A program made the translations under genes and the position numbers. A stretch of 64,000 nucleotides of DNA, from the NCBI GenBank assembly GCA_020850615.1, contig JADZEI010000038.1, positions 124,001-188,000 of the forward strand, read 5' to 3'. The stretch is from Dehalococcoidia bacterium. GTDB taxonomy: Bacteria > Chloroflexota > Dehalococcoidia > Tepidiformales > Tepidiformaceae. This document shows positions 51,301 to 58,821 of this stretch, piece by piece (positions within the stretch are counted from its first letter, which is position 1; each line of letters begins with the position of its first letter). The notes below the pieces were generated by a model. The model had not been told where the DNA came from, searched no databases, and saw only the letters and a program-made list of their open reading frames with translations.

Positions 51301-52649
51301 TCGGTGACGTGCCCGGCGGCCCCATCGGCCACCACTTCGAAGAGCTCCTGCGCGCCGTCTGGCCGGCGGAGTACGCCGACCAGGTCATGGCGACCTTCGC
51401 CCACACGCTGCAGACCGGGGAGCCCTTCCTCCTGCCGGAGCGGGCCGAACGCCGCATCGACACCGGCGAAGTCGAGTACTACGAGTGGCGGATCGAGCGA
51501 ATCACCCTCCCCGACGGACGCTTCGGCCTCGTCTGCTACTTCAAGGACATCTCCACCCAGGTGTCCGCCCGGGAAGCGATCGCTGCCTCCGAGGAGCGCT
51601 ACCGCACGCTGGTCTCAGTGATCACGGACGTGCCCTGGGTGACGGACAGCGCAGGCGCGTTCGCGACGCCACAGGACGCGTGGGAACGCTACACGGGCCA
51701 GTCGTTCGAAGAGCACCGCGGCTTCGGCTGGCTCGACGCGATCCACCCGGATGACAGGGAGCCCACCGGTGCGGCCTGGGGCGAGGCCGTCCGAACCGGC
51801 GCCGTCTACGAAGGCCAGGCCCGCATGTGGCATGCGCCAACTGGCGCCTACCGCCACGTCGTGGCCCGTGCCGCGCCAGTCAAGGAGGACGACGGGACTG
51901 TCCGCGAGTGGGTGGGCAGCAGCACCGACATCGAGGAGCGCATCGCCGCGGAGGAGCGGGCCCGGGCAGCGTCGCGGTTCAAGGACCAGCTCCTTGGGAT
52001 GGTCTCCCACGAGTTCCGGACGCCGCTCACCGCCATCATCGGCAACATCGGCGCGCTGGGCCGCCTGCAGGACCTCCCGGAGGACGCGCGGGCGGCCGTC
52101 CTCGCCGACTTGCGCACCGAGAGTCACCGCTTGCGGCGCCTCATCGAGAACATGCTGCTCATCGCCCAGCGCGACCGGAGCGACGCGGTGGAGCTCGAGC
52201 CCATCGCCCTGCGGCCGCTCCTGTCGGCCATCACCGCGACCGTCCAGAAGCAGGACACCTCGCGCGAACTCGTGCTGGAGGTCGAACCGGGGCTCCCGCC
52301 CGTGCTGGGCAACGCCGGCTACATCGAACAGCTGGTCGAGAACCTGGTTACCAACTCCCGGAAGTACGGGGCGAAGGGGACACGCATTCGCATTGCGGCG
52401 GTGAGCGACGGGGGGGCGGCCCGCGTCAGCGTCAGCGACGAAGGCGAGCGGTTGGACCCCGAAGAGGTCGCGCGGTACTTCGAGCCGTTCTACCGGGAGG
52501 CGCGCTCGGCGGGCCGGGCCCAGGGCTCGGGGCTGGGCCTCGCGGTCTGCAGCCAGCTCGTGGAGCTCATGGGCGGCACGATTTCGGCACGCGCCGTCCC
52601 CACCGGCGGCCTCGAAGTCACGTTCACCCTGCCCTTCTTGGGGGAGTGA
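48351..52649 (+). CDS. Hybrid sensor protein with two complete histidine kinase modules (1432 aa)
   Basis: Domain order: PAS-like (about 25-165), GAF-like (about 170-325), HisKA 1 (VSHEFRTPLTLML, His near 358) with HATPase 1 ('LVSNAFKF', 'DTGSGI', 'GSGIGLAL'), REC (about 635-755; 'VADDNADM', phospho-Asp in 'LSDVMMPGMDG', Lys in 'LVKPFG'), GAF (about 780-940), PAS (950-1080), PAS (1083-1200), HisKA 2 (VSHEFRTPLTAI, His near 1218) and HATPase 2 ('GSGLGLAVCSQL'). No membrane spans, so cytoplasmic. In HATPase 2 the G1 box reads DEGERLD, losing the second Gly, so its ATP binding may be impaired. GTG start. No response regulator gene is adjacent. Confidence 0.9.
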   Translation: MSSSADNQIAPSFLAAGGELGELIRGFDWRTTPLGPPEEWPQGLRTAVRIMLTSMQPIWIGWGPELTYLYNDPYKAIIGGKHPRMLGQPTRVVWSEIWDTIGPMLAQALGGDRGTYVESQLLIMERNGYPEETYYTFSYSPIPDDSGRPGGIICANTEDTQRVIGARQLALLRELAARTVRATTWREACSLSAEAVGSDNADLPFSLIYVSEGAGEWVLAAASGIDTGHAAAPARLDSTAGAAWPLAHASIGTIPTVLDDLHARFPEGLPSGVWPTPPSRAAVVAPGASMSSGLDLRLVVGLNPFRALDEDYAGFLTLVAGQVAASMERAHAYEQEQQRVEALAQLDRAKTAFFSNVSHEFRTPLTLMLGPIEELLERSHTDLAPAARERLEIASRNGGRLLRLVNNLLDFSRIEAGRVRAVYEPTDLAGHTAELASVFRAATERAGLDLLVECAPLPEPVYVDRDMWEKVVLNLVSNAFKFTFDGSIAIRLDAVDGHARLQVSDTGSGIASEELPRLFERFHRVENARARTHEGSGIGLALVQELVKLHGGTITAESTAGQGTTFTVTVPRGHAHLPPAQIVTARDGRRPGAGDSFLEEALSWLPGAEALPPADVATSTAAGDGDAAASGPEGAPLVLVADDNADMRGYVGRLLSERYRVKTAENGEEALRAAREEQPDLVLSDVMMPGMDGFELTRAIRQDAALRELPVILLSARAGEEATVEGLAQGADDYLVKPFGARELLARVGGHLQLAQVRKQANEAIREREARLADDLNDTQLLQSVSDQLIAEEDSQALFERLVDAARQIMRAGFSSMQVFEGPGAGGLRLLAHRGFDAEAAAGWAWVVPGHETSCGLAAEAGRRVVLSDIAADLSEGSPAREEYLRAGIRAVQTTPLYARTGRLVGMLSTHWAEPHEPSPRELRFMDILARQAADLLERNSNLEQLRARQAEFETLLDRAPLGVYLIDADFRVAEANPIAVPTFGDVPGGPIGHHFEELLRAVWPAEYADQVMATFAHTLQTGEPFLLPERAERRIDTGEVEYYEWRIERITLPDGRFGLVCYFKDISTQVSAREAIAASEERYRTLVSVITDVPWVTDSAGAFATPQDAWERYTGQSFEEHRGFGWLDAIHPDDREPTGAAWGEAVRTGAVYEGQARMWHAPTGAYRHVVARAAPVKEDDGTVREWVGSSTDIEERIAAEERARAASRFKDQLLGMVSHEFRTPLTAIIGNIGALGRLQDLPEDARAAVLADLRTESHRLRRLIENMLLIAQRDRSDAVELEPIALRPLLSAITATVQKQDTSRELVLEVEPGLPPVLGNAGYIEQLVENLVTNSRKYGAKGTRIRIAAVSDGGAARVSVSDEGERLDPEEVARYFEPFYREARSAGRAQGSGLGLAVCSQLVELMGGTISARAVPTGGLEVTFTLPFLGE

Positions 52650-52757
52650 CTTACTGGCCCCTACCTCGTGAAGGCTGGGCATCGAGCAGATGTACGCCGG
52701 TGCCGAACTACCGGTGGTTCCTTGCACGGGCGACGGTCGCTCGCAGCGACGCTTCGG

Positions 52758-53852
52758 TCACTTCACGCACGCCACGTAGGCCCGCTGCACCACGTTCGCG
52801 AAGTCCTCGATGCGTTTTTGATCGTTGGCGCCAGGGAGCTCACGGAAGTGCATGACGGCGTTTCGGATCTCGCGGATCCGGTCGAACTCCTGGCAGAAGG
52901 TGGTACGGTCGTACGGGATGCCGATACCTTTCCAGTTCGCGGGGACGCTCAGGATCCAGTGCAATTCGCCCATCGTCAGGTCTTCGATCTTCTGAGGGGC
53001 CGACCCGTTCTTGGTGGTCTCGAGCTTCAGCGCGGCGGCGAGGTCGATCCCCTCACGCTCGAGCCAGCGCTTCACAAGCCATCGCAGTTGCTCTTCTATT
53101 TGGCCGATGAGCAGGAACGGCCCGGCCATGTCGGAGAACTCGATAGCGATGTCAGCTGGCGTGACGATCCCCCGGAGAGCCTTCGTGACTCCGAAGACCA
53201 GTACCGCGTCGTGCTTCTGGAAGTGCGCTATGACTTCCAGGAGCGGGGCGTGCTGGTCGACGCGAGGTACCGTCGTGTCCAATGCGTCACCGACGCAGAT
53301 GGCCTTGCCCAGCAGTTGCGCCCGCGCGATGGATTTGTACGACACGAGTCCTTTGACGCTGCCCGGACCGTTGCCCACGACGAGCTGCGAGTAGTCGTGC
53401 AGCTCCATCCGGGTGATGGCTTCCGTAATCGAAGCCTGCGCCGTGATCATCTCCGGCTGGTTCTCGGACGCTTCGAGATTCCCGACGATAAGGGCTTTGT
53501 CGGCGGCGCTGCCCGCTTCGGTCGCGGGCGGTTCTTCCACGTCGTCGACATCCATGGGTACGTTCGGGTCGCCTTTGGGTGGCTCAGGGGCTTTGTCGTC
53601 GCCCGAAGCCAGGACCCGCTCGCTCAGCGGGACGAGCGAGAAGCTCACGAAAGACGTGAGCGGAATGGTCGTAGACAGGGCCGGCGTTGCCTTGAGCTGG
53701 CGTTTCGCCAGTTCCTTATTGATGAGATCGATGGCGGTTTGGCGGCGTCGAACATAACCGAAGGCCCGAAAGAGATTATCGGCGCGCCGCCATGCGTTCC
53801 TCCCCGCCGTTAGCTGTGCTTTTATGGTGTCGAGGTATTCCTCGCTGGACAT
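52758..53852 (-). CDS. CBS-domain protein with HEPN-like C terminus (364 aa)
   Basis: N-terminal region (about 1-70) reads as a small helical/winged-helix domain ('FRAFGYVRRRQTAIDLINKELAKRQLKATPALSTTIPLTSFVSFSL'), followed by an acidic Pro-rich linker, a CBS pair (about 125-260; 'ARAQLLGKAICVGDALDTTVPRVDQHAPLLEVIAHFQKHDAVLVFG', 'LRGIVTPADI') and a helical C terminus ending in 'RIREIRNAVMHFRELPG', where R330-x4-H335 is the HEPN RNase signature. CBS domains bind adenine nucleotides. The combination suggests a nucleotide-controlled RNase or defence protein. ATG 53852 is the first plausible start; the upstream frame is non-coding in character. Codon use is slightly less biased than its neighbours. 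Confidence 0.65.
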   Translation of the reverse strand: MSSEEYLDTIKAQLTAGRNAWRRADNLFRAFGYVRRRQTAIDLINKELAKRQLKATPALSTTIPLTSFVSFSLVPLSERVLASGDDKAPEPPKGDPNVPMDVDDVEEPPATEAGSAADKALIVGNLEASENQPEMITAQASITEAITRMELHDYSQLVVGNGPGSVKGLVSYKSIARAQLLGKAICVGDALDTTVPRVDQHAPLLEVIAHFQKHDAVLVFGVTKALRGIVTPADIAIEFSDMAGPFLLIGQIEEQLRWLVKRWLEREGIDLAAALKLETTKNGSAPQKIEDLTMGELHWILSVPANWKGIGIPYDRTTFCQEFDRIREIRNAVMHFRELPGANDQKRIEDFANVVQRAYVACVK

Positions 53853-54030
53853 TCCACCGCCTTGCTCAATGACTTGGACGAACTCTACCCCACGAGGCGG
53901 CTCGTTCGCACCGACACCACATCGTCCGCCGACGTACCACCTTCCGACCTTCGCCCCCACGGCGGGTACCAATCGGCCATTCATGAATTCTGAGGCGCAT
54001 GTAGGGTAGCTCGTGAAAGGACATTCCCCC

Positions 54031-54234
54031 ATGCAACCGGATTCCCCCACCGCTATTCCCACTGCCACCGGCACCTCGAACATCCGCCACTGCGAGCGCT
54101 GTGGCATCGCCTACGACTGGCGGCGCAACGTCAGCAGCTCGCTCCGCATGACCTACTGCAACAGCCTCTGCGAAGCGGCGGGCCTGGGGTTCACGCTCGA
54201 AGCGATGTTCCGGGCGACCCGGCCAGCTGCCTGA
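54031..54234 (+). CDS. Small zinc-finger-like protein (67 aa)
   Basis: ATG 54031 lies 9 bases after AAAGGA; a GTG at 54013 would sit on that Shine-Dalgarno sequence. The product has CERC (knuckle 1) and C-x3-C in 'YCNSLCEAAGLGF' (knuckle 2) around a basic 'YDWRRNVSSSLRMT' loop, typical of a small treble-clef or ribbon finger. No named family is recognised. A nucleic-acid-binding role is a guess. Confidence 0.6.
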   Translation: MQPDSPTAIPTATGTSNIRHCERCGIAYDWRRNVSSSLRMTYCNSLCEAAGLGFTLEAMFRATRPAA

Positions 54235-54382
54235 GCCGCCACCCTCACCTGCCAGCCCGTTTCGCCACCCCAATCCCCTGCGATTCCTCCCGGCGCGCCC
54301 GCGGGTGCGCCGCCGATGAAGTTTGCGCGACACCGCCGCGCGGGCATGGCGGCGGCCGCTCGGGGCGTGCTAGCGTTGCCGG

Positions 54383-54886
54383 GTGGACGCGGATACAACA
54401 CCCAGCGGCCTCGATTCCTTCCTCCGGGACCCGGATGAGGACCTCTACCGCCTGATCTCGTTCACGGCGAGAGACCTTCGTCGCGCCCTTTCGGAGGACT
54501 TCCGTGCCTGGGGCCTCACGGGCGCGCAGTTCGGCGTCCTCCTCAACGCGGCGACGCGCAGCAACATCGGCGACATCGCCGACGGGCTGCTGACCGATGC
54601 CACGAGCGTGGGGCGCATGGTCGAGCGCATGGAGGCGGCCGGGCTGGTGGAACGGTACCGCGAGCCCCCGGATCGGCGGATAGTCTGGGTCCGGCTGCAG
54701 CCGCGGGGCGAGGAGTTGCTGCGCGAGCTCATGCCGCGCCATGTGCAGCGGTGCCGGGAACTGCTGGGCTTCCTCGATGACGCGCGCCGCGAGCGGCTCA
54801 TCGCGCTTCTCGGGAGCATCCGCGACGAGGTGGGTACGCGCCGGCCGCCCATCGACCCCTACGACAACCCAGGGCCTGCGAAGTAA
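54383..54886 (+). CDS. MarR-family transcriptional regulator (167 aa)
   Basis: Winged-helix core 'WGLTGAQFGVLLNAATRSNIGDIADGLLTDATSVGRMVERMEAAGLVERYREPPDRRIVWVRLQPRGEELL' with the DxRxxxxxLTxxG-like wing 'PDRRIVWVRLQPRG'. MarR dimers usually repress adjacent or divergent transport and catabolic genes and release DNA on binding an aromatic or phenolic ligand. It lies convergent to the MFS gene of the amidohydrolase locus and may bind the repeats at 57903 and 57971. GTG start. Confidence 0.9.
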   Translation: MDADTTPSGLDSFLRDPDEDLYRLISFTARDLRRALSEDFRAWGLTGAQFGVLLNAATRSNIGDIADGLLTDATSVGRMVERMEAAGLVERYREPPDRRIVWVRLQPRGEELLRELMPRHVQRCRELLGFLDDARRERLIALLGSIRDEVGTRRPPIDPYDNPGPAK

Positions 54887-54898
54887 GCAGGTGCCGGG

Positions 54899-56116
54899 TC
54901 AGGAGACGCCCGGGTCCGGCACGTACGCCTCGGTCGCCTGCCGGGCCATCCGGCGGCGCGCCTGGAGCTGCCCGGCCAGGAGCGCGGCGACCACCATCCC
55001 GGACGACGCCGCCGCGGCCGCGAAGAACCCCGACTGGTCCATGAGGAATCCGCTCGCGAAGGGCGCGACCGTGAACGCGGCATCGCCGACGACGCGGTAG
55101 AGCCCGATGGCGGACGAGCGCTGGGCGGCGCCGACCTGGTCCACGATCATGGACGACGGGATGCTGAAGGTGGTCCCGGCAATGCTCGTGATGAACATTC
55201 CGGCGACGAACACGGGCACGGAGCTGGCGAGCCCGATGACGACGCACCCCGCCGCCAGCGCCGCGAGCCCCGGGACCAGCACATTCGCGCGCCCGAAGCG
55301 GTCGGAGAGGCCGCCGACGTAGGGCCCGAGGAGCGACGAGAGTCCGGCGTTCGCCATGAGCAGGACGGAGAGCGTCATCGCGGAAAGGCCGATCTCGTCG
55401 CGGCCCATCAGCGGCGTGACCGTCTGCTGGACGCCGCCGCGGACGAAGAAGATCGCGAAGGCGGCGATATAGGCGGTGAAAGCGGCGCCGAAGATGAGCG
55501 CCAAGGGCGAGAGTCGCGGGGCATCCGCCACGGGTGGGGCGGCGACCGGCGCCGCCCGGGCCTTCTTCGCGGCCCGCACAACGACGAGGAGGAGCAGGAA
55601 CGAGAGCAGCGCTCCCGCCGCAGCCCCGCCGAGCGCGAGCCGCCAGCCGCCGATACTGGCGAGGATCGCGCCAATGCCGGGGCCGAACAGGGCGCCACCG
55701 CCGAGGGCCGAGTGGAAGCTGCCGCTCGCCTTGCCGCGCCGGTTCGGGTCGGCTGCGTCGAGGACGATGGTGAGGCCGACCGTCGTGGAGATGCTCGAAC
55801 CGACGCCCGACGCCGCGCGGGCGACCAGGAACAGTGGCAGCGAGGTGGAGAACGCCGCGACGATCGAGCCGGCGGCGACGCACAGGGTCCCGACCATGAG
55901 GAGGGGGAGCCGGGGCAGCTTGCCCGCGGCGATGCCGGCCGGGAGGTTCGTGACAAGGCGGGCGAAGGCGAAGGCGCTCACGCCCCAGCTGATCGCGCCG
56001 TAGGAGACGCCGAAGTCGCGCCGGATGTCGTTCAGGTTCGGGGCGATGACCCCGAGGCCGAGCATGACGAGGAAGATGTTCGCGTAGACGGCAAACGGCG
56101 CGAATCGCGCGATCAA
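54899..56116 (-). CDS. MFS transporter (405 aa)
   Basis: TTG start at 56116 with AAGGAG six bases upstream. Twelve predicted spans, with 'GVSYGAISWGVSAFAFARLVTNLPAGIAAGKLPRLPLL' as motif A region and a hydrophilic central loop around residues 190-205. Resembles broad-specificity uptake or efflux carriers of the aromatic-acid or YfcJ type. It is the distal gene of the minus-strand set (alpha/beta hydrolase, isochorismatase-like, MFS), consistent with import or export of the substrate handled by those enzymes. Confidence 0.85.
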   Translation of the reverse strand: MIARFAPFAVYANIFLVMLGLGVIAPNLNDIRRDFGVSYGAISWGVSAFAFARLVTNLPAGIAAGKLPRLPLLMVGTLCVAAGSIVAAFSTSLPLFLVARAASGVGSSISTTVGLTIVLDAADPNRRGKASGSFHSALGGGALFGPGIGAILASIGGWRLALGGAAAGALLSFLLLLVVVRAAKKARAAPVAAPPVADAPRLSPLALIFGAAFTAYIAAFAIFFVRGGVQQTVTPLMGRDEIGLSAMTLSVLLMANAGLSSLLGPYVGGLSDRFGRANVLVPGLAALAAGCVVIGLASSVPVFVAGMFITSIAGTTFSIPSSMIVDQVGAAQRSSAIGLYRVVGDAAFTVAPFASGFLMDQSGFFAAAAASSGMVVAALLAGQLQARRRMARQATEAYVPDPGVS

Positions 56117-56173
56117 GGCGTGCTCCTTCGTGGCGCCGGGGAGGGAGATCCCGGCGCCACCGGCTGATACGGC

Positions 56174-56875
56174 TCAGGCGGGGATGGGCAGCTCGGCCGC
56201 GATGCCCTGGATGTACCCGATCGTCTCCGTGACGGAGACGACGTCCGCGTACTTCATGTGGAGGTCGAACAGGCTGACCGCGTGGGAGAGCTGGCTCCGG
56301 TCGGCGCAGGCGTCGTGTGGGATGATGACGTTGAAGTTGTACTGGAATGCGTCGAGGACGGTCGCGCGGACGCAGCCGCTGGTCGTCATGCCGGTGACGA
56401 TGCAGGTGTCGACACCTTCGGCGATGAGCAGCGACGCGAGCTGGGTGCCGAAGAACCCGCTCGGCTTCGAACCCTTGTCGATCACGACTTCGCCGCCGAT
56501 GGGGGTGAGCACGTCGACGATGACGTCGCCGGGCGGGAGCGAGGGGTCGGGCTCGCTGCGGCCGCCCATCTTCCACTTGCCGCGCTGGGCAGCGGTGGGC
56601 CTGTAGTCGGTGTAGGGATAGGCCTTCGTGAAGAAGACGGGGAGCTCGGCCTCGCGGGCCGCGGCCAGGAGCCGTGCGTTGGCATCGGCCGCCGGGTAGC
56701 CGGTCTCGGACCAGCCGGTCGGGTATCGGCTGTCGACGAAAGCTCGCGTCATGTCGATGATGATGAGCGCGGGCTTCGTGCCGGCGGTGATGGGCCGGTC
56801 GACGAACTCCGCGTCCTTGCGGAACGAGACGACATCCGTCTGGGGGACGATCCCGTCCCAGGGCTTCGGTTCCAT
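56174..56875 (-). CDS. Isochorismatase/N-carbamoylsarcosine amidase-family hydrolase, paralog 1 (233 aa)
   Basis: Cysteine hydrolase of the CSHase fold: Asp41 in 'LIIIDMTRAFVD', a Lys in 'VVIDKGSKPSGFFGT' (Lys134) and nucleophile Cys168 in 'GMTTSGCVRATVLDA', with the cis-peptide before it. Members hydrolyse carbamoyl, amide or vinyl-ether bonds (isochorismate, nicotinamide, N-carbamoylsarcosine, maleamate). AGGAGG precedes the ATG. Its closest relative in the window is paralog 3 at 58822: both share 'TTSGCVRA' and a '-KYADVVS-' stretch in the C-terminal part. Confidence 0.88.
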   Translation of the reverse strand: MEPKPWDGIVPQTDVVSFRKDAEFVDRPITAGTKPALIIIDMTRAFVDSRYPTGWSETGYPAADANARLLAAAREAELPVFFTKAYPYTDYRPTAAQRGKWKMGGRSEPDPSLPPGDVIVDVLTPIGGEVVIDKGSKPSGFFGTQLASLLIAEGVDTCIVTGMTTSGCVRATVLDAFQYNFNVIIPHDACADRSQLSHAVSLFDLHMKYADVVSVTETIGYIQGIAAELPIPA

Positions 56876-56903
56876 GGTTCCTCCTGTGGGACTTGCCGGG
56901 CTG

Positions 56904-57815
56904 TCAGCGGAGGCAGAACGCCGAGACCGCGCGGACGAACTCGTCCGTCTGTTCCCGGAACACGTAATGCCCGCTGTGGTTCACGATGTGGAGGGCGCAG
57001 TCGTCGGTCTTCGCGGCGATGCGTGCGTAGAGCTTCGTCGCCAGCGGCACGAAGGCGGACCTGTCGTCCCAGCCCCAGATGACGAGCGTCGGGCAGGGCA
57101 TGCCCCAGTCGTCGATGAGCTCGAGCGTCCGCTGCTTGACGCGGGCCAGGCTGGGCATGAACACCGTCTCGCCCACGACCTGCATGGCGGCCCGGGCTTC
57201 CTGTGTTGAGGGCAGTTCGGCGATCTCCAGTAGCCGGGCGACGAAGTCGTCGGTCACCTGGGCGGTGGACCACGCCTGGGCGTCTGGCTCCATGCGCACG
57301 GAGGCAAGGCTCGGCGGGCCGGGCGGGGTTCTCGCTTCGACATCCTTGTAGAACTGGCCGCCGGGGTAGGCCGGGTCGTCCGGTGCGAGCGTGTTCGTGC
57401 TGACGCAGACGCACGTCTTGGCCAGGTCCGGCCGGGCGAAAGCGATCGCGGCGATGAGCAGCGCGCCGCGCGAGTGGCCCGCCAGGTGCGCATCGCGGAT
57501 GCCCAGCGCATCGAGGAACGCGATCGAGTGCTCGACGAGCTGCTCGAAGGTGTAGTCCTCCGGGGACGCCGGGTTGCCGGTGTAGCCCTGGCCCAGCTTG
57601 TCGACGGCGATGACGCGGAAGCGCTGGGCCAGCGCGGGCAGCGCCATGCTCCATGCATCGAGTGAGTAGAGCGACCCGAAATGCCCGCCGTGGAAGAGGA
57701 CGAGCGTCTCACCGCTGCCGTCCTCGTAGTACCTCGTAGGCACGCCGAGTACGTCGATGAACCGGAGCTTCGTTGTATCGAGTCCGTCTATGACGGGTTC
57801 GAGGAGTGTCGTCAC
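56904..57815 (-). CDS. Alpha/beta hydrolase (303 aa)
   Basis: Start set at GTG 57815, six bases after GGGAG; GTG 57821 is too close to that site. Oxyanion-hole 'VLFHGGHFGSLYSLDAW', nucleophile elbow GHSRG in 'AHLAGHSRGALLIAA', acid in 'LVIWGWDDRSAFVP' and catalytic His in 'HIVNHSGHYVFREQ'. Similar to C-C bond (meta-cleavage) and ester hydrolases such as BphD/MhpC. With the neighbouring amidohydrolases this suggests stepwise opening and trimming of a cyclic or acyl-amide substrate. First gene of the minus-strand arm. Confidence 0.88.
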   Translation of the reverse strand: MTTLLEPVIDGLDTTKLRFIDVLGVPTRYYEDGSGETLVLFHGGHFGSLYSLDAWSMALPALAQRFRVIAVDKLGQGYTGNPASPEDYTFEQLVEHSIAFLDALGIRDAHLAGHSRGALLIAAIAFARPDLAKTCVCVSTNTLAPDDPAYPGGQFYKDVEARTPPGPPSLASVRMEPDAQAWSTAQVTDDFVARLLEIAELPSTQEARAAMQVVGETVFMPSLARVKQRTLELIDDWGMPCPTLVIWGWDDRSAFVPLATKLYARIAAKTDDCALHIVNHSGHYVFREQTDEFVRAVSAFCLR

Positions 57816-57902
57816 GTGCACCTCCCTGGCGAGCCGTTGCCCGCGTTGGGCGATGCTGCGCGCGCCAGTTTTCGGCTGTGTTGCGGCGATGTTTCGCGCC
57901 GG

Positions 57903-57926
57903 TTAATTGCCTGCTGTAGCAGATAT
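57903..57926. repeat. Operator-like repeat, copy 1
   Basis: 24 bases with palindromic core CTGCTGTAGCAG (5-2-5, exact). It shares 19 of 24 positions with the copy at 57971-57994, 68 bp downstream in the same orientation. It lies in the divergent region between the alpha/beta hydrolase and the plus-strand amidohydrolase genes. Confidence 0.6.
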
Positions 57927-57970
57927 CACGTGAGAAGCCGCCGGAATCCCGGTGAATAGAACGCGATTCG

Positions 57971-57994
57971 TTGATTACCTGCTATGGCAGATTT
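57971..57994. repeat. Operator-like repeat, copy 2
   Basis: 24 bases with core CTGCTATGGCAG, one mismatch from perfect symmetry. Same motif as 57903-57926. Together the pair is placed to bind a dimeric repressor, for example the MarR protein encoded at 54383. Confidence 0.6.
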
Positions 57995-58106
57995 GTTAAT
58001 CCTGCCGTAACCCGCCCGGAACATCGCCGCAAAGAACGGGCCATAGCGTGCCGTTCATCCCGCTCGCCGCAACGAACGCGGAGAGCCCAGGAAGGAGAGC
58101 CGGCAC

Positions 58107-58781
58107 ATGGCATGGCAGCCACTCCCGCCCAGCATCACGCTCACCATCGAGACGCCCTCGCCGAAACCGTTCCAGCTCGACGCCGCGAAGACCGCGGTGG
58201 TCGTTGTGGACATGGAGAACTACTTCTGCAAGATGCTCGGCAACGAGCGGATGTCCGACGTCATCGACGGCAACGTCCGCCTGCTGGCGAAGGCCCGCGA
58301 GGCCGGCGCGAAGGTCATCTTCATCCAGTCGGTGCGCACCCCGGAAGCGCTCGAGGTCACGGTATTCGGCCGGCCGCCGATGCTGCTCGAGGGCACGCCC
58401 GACGTGGAGATCGTCGAAGAGATCGCGCCGCTGCCCGGTGAGCCGGTCGTCAAGAAGTACGGCCACGACCCGTTCGCGCGGACCGAGCTCGATGCGGTGC
58501 TCGCCCGCGAGGGCATCAAGGAAGGCGAGTGGACCGTCCTGGTGACCGGCGTTTCGGCCGCGGTCTGCGCTCACGCCTGCGCGCTCGGGTTTTCGAACCG
58601 CCATTACATGACGCTCATCCCGATGGACTGCACGGCCGCCGGGACGATCGAAGAGGAAGCGCGGACGTACAACCAGTACATGTCCCGTGCATACAACTTC
58701 GACATGGACTTCACGCTCTCGACGATGGTCGAGTTCACCGCGGTGGCGGCGGCGAAAGAGCTGGCGGCAGCCACCGCCTGA
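58107..58781 (+). CDS. Isochorismatase-family hydrolase, paralog 2 (224 aa)
   Basis: AAGGAG precedes the ATG. The CSHase fold is shown by 'AVVVVDMENYFC' (Asp35), a Lys in 'EPVVKKYGHDPF' (Lys116 or 117) and nucleophile Cys154 in 'VTGVSAAVCAHACALG'. The segment before the nucleophile (VSAAVC) differs from the TTSGC of the other two paralogs, so the substrate probably differs. It opens the plus-strand operon that continues with paralog 3 and the ABC transporter. Confidence 0.87.
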   Translation: MAWQPLPPSITLTIETPSPKPFQLDAAKTAVVVVDMENYFCKMLGNERMSDVIDGNVRLLAKAREAGAKVIFIQSVRTPEALEVTVFGRPPMLLEGTPDVEIVEEIAPLPGEPVVKKYGHDPFARTELDAVLAREGIKEGEWTVLVTGVSAAVCAHACALGFSNRHYMTLIPMDCTAAGTIEEEARTYNQYMSRAYNFDMDFTLSTMVEFTAVAAAKELAAATA

Positions 58782-58821
58782 GCCGCCGCGGTCATCCCCT
58801 ACAGCGCAAGGAGAAGCACAC

